From: Acidobacteriota bacterium
Lineage (GTDB): Bacteria > Acidobacteriota > Blastocatellia > Pyrinomonadales > Pyrinomonadaceae
Assembly: GCA_005790265.1 (NCBI GenBank)
Contig: SXVE01000112.1
Coordinates: 1-12,734 of the forward strand
Length of the DNA: 12,734 bases
Direction: 5' to 3'
Part shown: positions 1-6,129 of the stretch, piece by piece
Layout of the letters: every line of letters starts with the position of its first letter
Position numbering within the stretch: the stretch's first letter is position 1
The notes under the pieces: generated by a model
The model's input: only the letters and a program-made list of their open reading frames with translations
Database searches by the model: none
What the model was told of the DNA's origin: nothing
Position numbers and translations under genes: made by a program

Positions 1-944
1 AAATTGTTATTAACAACATTGGATTTTGTATCTTTGGCAACAGAAAAAGGCAAATTATCACTAAAAATGAAGCTTGATCCGCCAGTTCCTGAAGCCAAAG
101 TTAAAGCTCCGCCAGTTGTGATTGAAGACGGTGTAGAAATAACACTCATCCCGGGCGTGATGCCTTGAGCACCTCGATCAAATCGCATTTCGGCATTTGC
201 TGAAGCGAGAATGGAAAGTTTTGCTGACGGACTCATATTTCCGATGCCGACAAACCCTTGCGCATTTTCCATAATTGTCGAATCGCCGAGAGTTCCGGTT
301 GTGTCCAACCATTTCGGTATTTTGTTTGTTGTTCCGGTTCCGGCGAAATTGGTAAAACCTTCATTATCAACTTTGCTTTTGCTGAAACTGCCCGATCTCA
401 AAATCGAACCGTCAGGGAAAACGATGCCGCCGACGCCAATCTGTCCGTTTGCGTCGCGTTTGACAATCGCCTCACCGACATTTTCGGAAGTTGCGTTGTT
501 AACCACTTGAGCAGTATTGGAAATATCCGCCTCAGTCTGTCCACCGATTGTTTCGGCGCTCGTTGCCGTATCCGCTTTGATGGCGTACGGTGCAGAATTG
601 ATTTTTTCTCGCGAGCTGCTCAAAGGCGTGAAAACATCGTTTTCCGATTTGCGAATGCTGATTTCTAAATATCGGTCAGCGCCGGAAAATGATTCCTTAC
701 CAAAATCGAGACCGGCGGAAAAAGCGCCGTTGGTCACCAAAGCCGTTGTTTTGACGGTGGCGCCGATCTGATTGCCGCCTTCCGGCGCATCATAAAGTTT
801 GAATTGAAATTGATAGCTGCCGCTTTCGCTAAAACTCGCTTCAGCTAATCGTCCCTGATAATTAATCACAGATGTTTGTCCGAAAGCCGAGCTTACGGCG
901 GCAAACATGAAAATGGCTGTAATGAAGAAAGTATGTAATTTCAT
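1..944 (-). CDS. Exported fibre-like surface protein, 3' end missing
   Basis: The leftward frame is open from an ATG at 942-944 to the window edge: 314 codons without a stop, so the C-terminus lies outside the window. The product starts with a signal peptide (residues 1 to about 22, basic start, hydrophobic core, small residues near A20/G22) and is therefore probably exported. An 'INYQGRL' motif follows at residues 27-32, then a beta-rich domain ending in 'SAPYAIKA' near residue 120, and a Gly/Ser/Thr/Asn-rich part with 'GTLGDSTI' (217-224) and 'VGIGNMSPSAKL' (232-243). From memory, this order (YQGRL domain, then GTLGDS and VGIG..SP.AKL motifs) is common in large secreted proteins of Acidobacteriota and Bacteroidota and resembles phage tail-fibre or S74-type repeats; exact function is unknown. 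It is divergent from the malate dehydrogenase gene across 220 bases. No clear Shine-Dalgarno sequence precedes the ATG. The reading frame is certain; the role is not. Confidence 0.85.
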   Translation of the reverse strand, partial: MKLHTFFITAIFMFAAVSSAFGQTSVINYQGRLAEASFSESGSYQFQFKLYDAPEGGNQIGATVKTTALVTNGAFSAGLDFGKESFSGADRYLEISIRKSENDVFTPLSSSREKINSAPYAIKADTATSAETIGGQTEADISNTAQVVNNATSENVGEAIVKRDANGQIGVGGIVFPDGSILRSGSFSKSKVDNEGFTNFAGTGTTNKIPKWLDTTGTLGDSTIMENAQGFVGIGNMSPSAKLSILASANAEMRFDRGAQGITPGMSVISTPSSITTGGALTLASGTGGSSFIFSDNLPFSVAKDTKSNVVNNN

Positions 945-1164
945 ATTATTTTTTCCCAGCTACTAAGACTCGTATAAATATTTTTTTTTGCGGATGCCGC
1001 AAATCTTCTCACAATATAAAGCGCAAAAAATTCGGCAAAAGTGTCAGCGCGAGCGTATTTTTTTAACTAATTTTTTGAGAAATATTGAATTTGCCGTTTC
1101 CATTCAACCGTGCCAAAATAACTTTTTATCAAACACAATTAATTTTAAATAGAGAGGAATAAAG

Positions 1165-2097
1165 ATGCTTAGACGTAATAAGGTGACGGTTGTCGGCGCG
1201 GGCAATATTGGAGCAACGTGCGCGCATTGGATCGCGGCAAAGGAATTGGCGGACGTAGTTCTAGTGGATATTATTGAAGGCACTCCGCAGGGCAAATCGC
1301 TCGATTTGATGCAGGCGGCACCGATTGACGGTTTTGACGTAAAACTCGTCGGCGCCAACAGTTATGAGGAAACGAAAGATTCGGACATCGTAATTATCAC
1401 TGCGGGTTTAGCGCGTAAACCGGGAATGAGCCGCGATGATTTATTGAAAACAAACGCCGATATCGTCGGCGGCGTTACCGATGAAATCGCTAAATATTCG
1501 CCCGACGCGTTCATTATCGTCGTCTCAAATCCGCTCGATGCAATGGCACAGCTCGCTTTTCGCCGTTCGGGTTTCCCGAAAAATCGCGTGATGGGAATGG
1601 CTGGCGTTTTGGATTCGGCGAGAATGCGCTGCTTTTTAGCCGAAGCGCTTGACGTTTCGGTCGAAGACGTGACGGCTTTCGTGCTCGGCGGACACGGCGA
1701 CACGATGGTTCCGTTGCCGCGTTATTCGACGTGCGCCGGAATTCCGATTACCGAACTGCTTCCGGCGGAAAAAATCGAGGAAATCAATAAACGCACGGCG
1801 AACGGCGGCGCGGAAATCGTCGGACTCTTAAAAACCGGTTCGGCTTACTACGCGCCTTCGCTCGGCGCGGTTGAAATGGCGGCTTCGATTTTGAAAGACA
1901 AAAAACGCATTCTGCCGTGCGCTGTTTATCTCGAAGGCGAATACGGCATCAACAATTTGTTCGTCGGCGTTCCGGTCAAACTCGGTAAAAACGGCGTCGA
2001 GCAGATTATCGAAATCTCGCTCACCAATGAAGAACGCGCGGCACTGCAAAAATCAGCCGGAGCCGTTCAGGAATTGATTGACGTACTCGGCATCTAG
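1165..2097 (+). CDS. mdh: Malate dehydrogenase (NAD-dependent)
   Basis: This 310-residue protein is a full-length LDH/MDH-superfamily enzyme that oxidises malate to oxaloacetate with NAD+ in the citric acid cycle (EC 1.1.1.37). The Rossmann NAD-binding motif GAGNIG is at residues 11-16, and D35 at the end of the second strand favours NAD over NADP. The substrate loop reads LARKPGM with R84 and R90; an arginine at position 84, where lactate dehydrogenases carry glutamine, marks it as malate-specific. N122 (SNPLD), the D150/R153 pair and the catalytic H177 (GGHGDT) are all present. It resembles the LDH-like, usually tetrameric MDHs rather than the E. coli type. The ATG is preceded by AGAGAGGAA at 1151-1159, a good ribosome binding site about six bases away. 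It stands alone on this strand, with a hairpin terminator about 65 bases after the stop. The sdh genes at the far end of the window encode a neighbouring step of the cycle but are not in the same operon. Confidence 0.96.
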   Translation: MLRRNKVTVVGAGNIGATCAHWIAAKELADVVLVDIIEGTPQGKSLDLMQAAPIDGFDVKLVGANSYEETKDSDIVIITAGLARKPGMSRDDLLKTNADIVGGVTDEIAKYSPDAFIIVVSNPLDAMAQLAFRRSGFPKNRVMGMAGVLDSARMRCFLAEALDVSVEDVTAFVLGGHGDTMVPLPRYSTCAGIPITELLPAEKIEEINKRTANGGAEIVGLLKTGSAYYAPSLGAVEMAASILKDKKRILPCAVYLEGEYGINNLFVGVPVKLGKNGVEQIIEISLTNEERAALQKSAGAVQELIDVLGI

Positions 2098-2163
2098 ATT
2101 TTTTGATTCGATTTGTTTGCCGCGAAAAAAGGATTTTGCCTTTTCAGCAGTCTTGAACAAATT

Positions 2164-2213
2164 TAAACAAGAAAAAGGGAAAACTTGAAAAGGTTTTCCC
2201 TTTTTCTTGTTTA
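2164..2213 (+). terminator. Strong hairpin terminator after mdh, possibly bidirectional
   Basis: A perfect 21-bp inverted repeat has arms at 2164-2184 and 2193-2213 and an 8-base loop (TTGAAAAG). The 3' arm contains CCC followed by TTTTTCTTGTTT, so the T-rich tract lies within the stem, as in many bidirectional Rho-independent terminators. It starts 66 bases after the mdh stop codon and probably ends that transcript. The pairing is seen directly; the terminator role is inferred. Confidence 0.72.
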
Positions 2214-2217
2214 GCTG

Positions 2218-2252
2218 AATCAAAATGACCGAACGCTTCGGTCATTTTGATT
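2218..2252. repeat. Second perfect palindromic hairpin, 16-bp stem
   Basis: Arms at 2218-2233 and 2237-2252 are perfect reverse complements around the three-base loop CGC. It begins only four bases after the preceding terminator stem. It lacks a proper T-run after the stem, so it may be a backup terminator, a transcript-stabilising element or a dispersed palindrome. A weaker stem follows at 2265-2285 (CCG-bulge-ATGA pairing with TCATCGG), and AAAAGC/GCTTTT at 2348-2367 could form a small hairpin just upstream of the protease gene. In the rest of this 298-base gap (2098-2395) I see no gene. Confidence 0.6.
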
Positions 2253-2382
2253 GATGACCGCTCACCGGATGAATTCGCTCATCGGCTTAAACTCTTTATT
2301 TTGCATTATTTACTCGGCGGCACGAGGTTTGCGAAAGCGTTTGCGGGAAAAGCGCGGAAAGGCTTTTTTCTTCGACAATTTT

Positions 2383-2386
2383 GGAG
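2383..2386 (+). promoter_or_regulatory. Ribosome binding site that sets the protease start
   Basis: GGAG lies nine bases before the ATG at 2396. The frame is also open from a TTG at 2381, but that codon overlaps this site and would have no ribosome binding site of its own, so the ATG is preferred. Confidence 0.7.
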
Positions 2387-2395
2387 TTTAATATA

Positions 2396-5032
2396 ATGAG
2401 TAAAAACGAATGGAAATCTCCCCTTATTTCTAAAATCGCAGTATTTTCCCTCACATACGCGTTGATTTTAACCAATGTTTTTGTCGCCGGAGCGAGTGCG
2501 CAGACGGCGAATGTCAAAAAAGCCGAACAAACCGTTTTGGCAAAATACACGACCGATTTATCGGCAATCGCGCGGCAAGGAAGATTTCGCGCCGTCAATG
2601 ATTTTGAAGGCGAAATCAATCGTTTGCTCAAATCTTTGGCGAGCGGCGATTTGCGCCAGCCGGTAATTCTCGATGAAAAAGGGGAAAATCAAGAAGCGGT
2701 CGTCGAAGCTTTGGCGCTGCGTCTCGCATCAAAAAAAACTCCGGATAATTGGCGAAACCGGCGCGTTTTGAAACTCGAAATTGACACGCTTTTCAGCGCT
2801 GCCAAATCAGACGGCGAAGTTTCGCAAACGATTCAGAAAATTTTTTCCGAGCTGGCGGAAAATAAAAACGAAATCATTTTGTTTGTAGATGAGCTGACCA
2901 ATTTTGCGGGCAGAGCGCAGATCAACGACGCGCTTGCCAGCACGGTTTTACAGGGAAAAGTTAAAATTATCGGCGGCGCTTCCAAAGCCGATTACGATGA
3001 AAAAATCGGCGATTCAACCGAAGTTTCCGCTCTTTTCGATCCGTTCAGCATCGGCGACAGTGAAAACGTCAAAACATCGGCTGAAGCAAAATCCGCAGGA
3101 GATTTTCGCGGCGACGTCGTTTCGTACGATCTACGCGAAATGATCAATCAAAATCCGAACGGAAAAAATCGCGTTGATGTGGTCGTGCAGGCGAAAAACG
3201 CCAACGATCCGGCGCTGCGCCGTTTGATGGCGGAAAACGGCGTTCGTTTGAATGAAAGAATCGGCGCGAGCGATACGCTGATTGCGAATTTGCCGCTCGA
3301 TGCGATTACGGAATTGGCAAGCAGCGGAGCGATTAATTACCTGTCGCCCGACCGAAAAACCGGCTCGCTCGGACATCTGGAAAGAACGACCGGAACGGAA
3401 TTTTCGCGCGCGCAACCGGCGGCGAACGGACGCGCGGCTTATTCGCTCGACGGTTCAGGAGTCGGGATCGCAATTTTAGATTCCGGCATTTTCGCCGCTC
3501 ATTCGACGTTCAAAGACGCGAGCGCAAACAGCCGCATCGCATTCAGCAAAAGTTTTGTCGAAAACGATGTTAGTGCCGGCGACGTTCACGGACACGGAAC
3601 GCACGTTGCCGGAATCGCCGCCGGAAGTTTGGCGAAAAACAACAACGCGTATCGCGGAATCGCGCCGAACAGCAAAATTATCAACTTAAAAGTTTTAGAC
3701 AATCAGGGACGCGGAAAAACGTCGTGGCTGCTGAACAGTTTGGAATGGATCAAACAAAATCATCAGACTTACAACATTCGCGTCGTCAACCTCAGTCTCG
3801 GAACGCCGTCGTTTGACACTTATACAAATGATCCGGTGTGCCGCAAAGTGCGCGAATTAAATGCGCTCGGAATTTTAGTGGTCGCCGCCGCCGGCAACGA
3901 AGGCAAAAATGCGCTCGGACAAAAAATTTACGGCACGATTCACTCGCCGGGCAATGATCCGTCGGTTTTAACCGTCGGCGCCACCAATTCGCGAGAAACC
4001 GATGCGCGTGCTGACGATATAATGGCGACATACAGTTCGCACGGTCCGACGCGTTCGTTTTACGTCAACGCCAGCGGCAGAAAAATTTACGATCACGCGA
4101 TCAAACCGGATTTAGTTGCGCCGGGTAATAAAATCGTTTCGGCGAAAGCTAATTCCAACAGTTTTCTGATGGCAAACAGCCAGCCTTTGCTCGACGCTCT
4201 GACGATTCCGACGGCGGAAGAAAGTTTGGTTTATATGAGCGGAACTTCGATGTCAACGCCGGTCGTTTCCGGCGCGGCGGCTCTTTTATTTCAACTTAAT
4301 CCGAATTTGACGCCTTCGATGGTGAAGATGATTTTTGAATACACGGCGCAGCCGCTCGCCGGTTTCAATATGTTTGAACAAGGTGCCGGACAACTGAACA
4401 TGGAAGGCGCGGTGCGACTCGCCAAATCTTACAATCCGACCGTCAATTACAGAACCGGCGGAGTTTCCGGCGCAACTCTTTTGTCGTCGGGACAAACATT
4501 TCCCGTCGCGCAATCAACTTTCGGCGGCAACAATTTCGTTTGGTCTCAGGGAATTTTGGCGAACCACGCATACATCAAAGGTCAAACAGTCGCCAGCACG
4601 TTTCACAACGCTTACAAAAACGGTTCTTGGTTCGATAACGGAATTTCGATTAACAGCTTGAATAAATATTCGTTTAACAGCAATTTTGCGAATGCGGCGA
4701 ATCTGAGATTAACGGCGCAAGTTTCCGTCAGCAACGGTTCGACGATGGGCGAAGGCTCAATTTTATTCGGATTCGGAGTTTTAATCAGTGACGGCGTTTT
4801 AATCAGCGACGGCGTGCTGGTAAGCGATGGAGTTTTAATCAGCGACGGCGTTTTGATTAGCGACGGTGTGCTGATTAGCGACGGCGTGTTGATTAGCGAC
4901 GGCGTGTTGATTAGCGACGGAGTGCTAATCAGCGACGGCGTGCTAATCAGCGACGGCGTTTTGATTAGCGATTCCGTAGGCACCGGCGATGCGACGACAG
5001 CTAACAATTTAATTTCGGGTGATGCAAATTGA
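2396..5032 (+). CDS. Secreted S8 (subtilisin-family) protease with a degenerate ClpB-like domain and a hexapeptide-repeat tail
   Basis: The predicted protein has 878 residues. A signal peptide (hydrophobic core about residues 13-30, cleavage probably near GASAQ, 32-36) sends it through the Sec system. Residues about 51-218 align with the first AAA+ domain of ClpB/ClpA: QPVIL then DEKGENQE (93-100) replaces the Walker A box, ILFVDEL (161-167) keeps the Walker B pair D165/E166, and KSDGE (137-141) replaces the pore loop. Residues about 235-330 look like a subtilase propeptide. The S8 peptidase domain follows with a complete catalytic set: D362 (ILDSG), H400 (HGTHVAG), oxyanion N501 (AAGNEG) and S618 (SGTSMSTP). 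After about residue 645 come a domain I do not recognise, then eleven GVLISD units (794-859) and a short Asn/Asp-rich end. The peptidase should be active. The AAA+ part cannot be a normal ATPase, since the P-loop is destroyed and the protein leaves the cytoplasm; it may be a folding or targeting module. The acetyltransferase gene follows after 32 bases, probably in the same operon. Confidence 0.93.
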   Translation: MSKNEWKSPLISKIAVFSLTYALILTNVFVAGASAQTANVKKAEQTVLAKYTTDLSAIARQGRFRAVNDFEGEINRLLKSLASGDLRQPVILDEKGENQEAVVEALALRLASKKTPDNWRNRRVLKLEIDTLFSAAKSDGEVSQTIQKIFSELAENKNEIILFVDELTNFAGRAQINDALASTVLQGKVKIIGGASKADYDEKIGDSTEVSALFDPFSIGDSENVKTSAEAKSAGDFRGDVVSYDLREMINQNPNGKNRVDVVVQAKNANDPALRRLMAENGVRLNERIGASDTLIANLPLDAITELASSGAINYLSPDRKTGSLGHLERTTGTEFSRAQPAANGRAAYSLDGSGVGIAILDSGIFAAHSTFKDASANSRIAFSKSFVENDVSAGDVHGHGTHVAGIAAGSLAKNNNAYRGIAPNSKIINLKVLDNQGRGKTSWLLNSLEWIKQNHQTYNIRVVNLSLGTPSFDTYTNDPVCRKVRELNALGILVVAAAGNEGKNALGQKIYGTIHSPGNDPSVLTVGATNSRETDARADDIMATYSSHGPTRSFYVNASGRKIYDHAIKPDLVAPGNKIVSAKANSNSFLMANSQPLLDALTIPTAEESLVYMSGTSMSTPVVSGAAALLFQLNPNLTPSMVKMIFEYTAQPLAGFNMFEQGAGQLNMEGAVRLAKSYNPTVNYRTGGVSGATLLSSGQTFPVAQSTFGGNNFVWSQGILANHAYIKGQTVASTFHNAYKNGSWFDNGISINSLNKYSFNSNFANAANLRLTAQVSVSNGSTMGEGSILFGFGVLISDGVLISDGVLVSDGVLISDGVLISDGVLISDGVLISDGVLISDGVLISDGVLISDGVLISDSVGTGDATTANNLISGDAN
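4775..4972 (+). repeat. Eleven tandem 18-bp units encoding GVLISD
   Basis: Eleven consecutive in-frame 18-base units, without spacers, encode GVLISD; only unit 3 differs (GVLVSD). The DNA varies at synonymous positions (GGA/GGC/GGT, TTA/TTG/CTA/CTG, ATC/ATT, AGC/AGT), while units 7 and 8 are identical, which points to local duplication with selection to keep the peptide. It forms the near-C-terminal part (residues 794-859) of the S8 protease. Confidence 0.97.
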
Positions 5033-5049
5033 TTTATCAAGCAAATTCT

Positions 5050-5055
5050 AAGGAG
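5050..5055 (+). promoter_or_regulatory. Ribosome binding site for the acetyltransferase
   Basis: AAGGAG sits nine bases before a GTG codon at 5065. The same frame is open from a TTG at 5029 that overlaps the protease stop codon, but this strong site inside the frame argues for initiation at the GTG. Confidence 0.72.
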
Positions 5056-5064
5056 AACGCTGTT

Positions 5065-5973
5065 GTGATCGCTCAAACGCAAACAAAACCGAAAAATTTT
5101 CAGCTGTATAAAGCGCAAGCGGACACCGGAGCAAATTACGGCGCCGGAAAATTAGTTAAACTGCGCGAAAAAAATAAATCCGAAGTGATTGCATTTCTCG
5201 CCGAACGCTCGATTCATACGGTTGTGATGTCAAGTTTTATCGCCGACAACGGCATCGAAAACCCGAACAATCGCGGCAAATTTTACGGTTATCGCGACAA
5301 TCGCGGCAATTTGCAGGGAGTCGCGCTGATCGGTCATACGACGCTGATCGAAGCGCGCTCGGAAAACGCCGTTTTTCGTTTCGCGCAAATCGCCCGAAAA
5401 TCAGAAACGCCGATTCACTTTATGATGTCGGACGGCGATACGATTGAAACTTTTTGGGAAAACTTTATCGGCGAACCAATCAAACCGCGTCTCGTCTGCA
5501 CCGAAAGATTATTTGAAATCAGCAAATCGGCGCCGCTGCCGAAAACGACGGCAAATTTGAGATTGGCAACCGAAGCCGAGCTTGTGCCGGTTGCCGAAGC
5601 GCACGCCGAAGTCGCGCTGCTCGAAAGCGGCACGAATCCGATGGAGCGCGACCGCGAAGGTTTTTTGCGGCGCACGCTGGCGCGAATTCAGAAAGGCAGA
5701 ACGTGGATCGTGTTTGAAAACAATGAATTGCTGTTCAAAGCCGATATTGTCGCGGAAAATGCCGATGTCGTTTATCTCGAAGGAATTTACGTTAATCCGA
5801 AGCGGCGCGGTCAATCGCTGGCGGCGAAATGCCTTTCGCATTTGTCCGGCGTTTTGCTCGAAAAAGTGAAACACGTTTGCCTTTTGAGCAACGTCGAATT
5901 TGAGCAGGCGCACCGCGCTTATCAAAAAGCCGGATTCAGTATGAGAGAAACATATCAAACGATTTTTGTTTAA
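5065..5973 (+). CDS. GNAT-family N-acetyltransferase, two-domain
   Basis: With the GTG start the protein has 302 residues and no signal peptide or membrane segment, so it should be cytoplasmic. The C-terminal part (about 162-302) is a GNAT acetyltransferase domain: the acetyl-CoA-binding motif A reads YVNPKRRGQSLA (242-253), preceded by the strand VVYLEGI and followed by a typical last element, YQKAGF (286-291), and RETYQTIF. The N-terminal half (about 30-155) resembles the degenerate GNAT-like domain known as DUF4081 in related two-domain enzymes, with FYGYRDNRGNLQGVALIG as its clearest strand pair; this link is from memory. The acceptor substrate cannot be read from the sequence. The gene starts 32 bases after the S8 protease gene with its own strong ribosome binding site, so the two are probably co-transcribed, although the partner is exported and this protein is not. 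No terminator is visible immediately downstream. Confidence 0.88.
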   Translation: MIAQTQTKPKNFQLYKAQADTGANYGAGKLVKLREKNKSEVIAFLAERSIHTVVMSSFIADNGIENPNNRGKFYGYRDNRGNLQGVALIGHTTLIEARSENAVFRFAQIARKSETPIHFMMSDGDTIETFWENFIGEPIKPRLVCTERLFEISKSAPLPKTTANLRLATEAELVPVAEAHAEVALLESGTNPMERDREGFLRRTLARIQKGRTWIVFENNELLFKADIVAENADVVYLEGIYVNPKRRGQSLAAKCLSHLSGVLLEKVKHVCLLSNVEFEQAHRAYQKAGFSMRETYQTIFV

Positions 5974-6129
5974 CAACAAAAAACTATGGACAAAAATCTT
6001 AAATTGTTTAATAATAAAAGCGGCTTCAGAAGTTCCACGTAAACCATTCCGCAAACTTTTTTGGCAAAAACTCTTCCACCTTAAATTTGCCGAACCTATC
6101 TTTATTTTTCACTCCCCAACATCAGTGAA

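Noticed and set aside
211..771. Three overlapping rightward frames near the left edge
   Set aside because: They are shadows of the leftward signal-peptide protein, whose single frame runs without a stop from 944 to the edge.
991..1000. GCGG/CCGC mini-hairpin beside a T-run in the mdh upstream gap
   Set aside because: The stem is only four pairs and the T-run lies on the wrong side for a rightward terminator; leftward, the stem would be followed by A residues.
2392..2397. TATAAT resembling a -10 promoter element
   Set aside because: It overlaps the ATG of the protease gene, so transcription from it would start inside the coding region, after the signal-peptide start; there is no suitable -35 element either.
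4775..4972. Short direct repeats as a possible CRISPR array
   Set aside because: The 18-base units are contiguous with no spacers and encode a regular peptide in frame.
4612..5118. Leftward open frame of 168 codons with TPSLI-type repeats
   Set aside because: It is the antisense reading of the GVLISD repeat; the repeat keeps the frame open. The rightward frame has the catalytic motifs, ribosome binding site and silent-site variation of a real gene.
5987..6014. TGGACA and TAATAA, 16 bases apart, as a promoter for the GGDEF-EAL gene
   Set aside because: The spacing is tolerable but an AT-rich gap gives such matches by chance, and it lies more than 110 bases before the start codon. Not strong enough to annotate.
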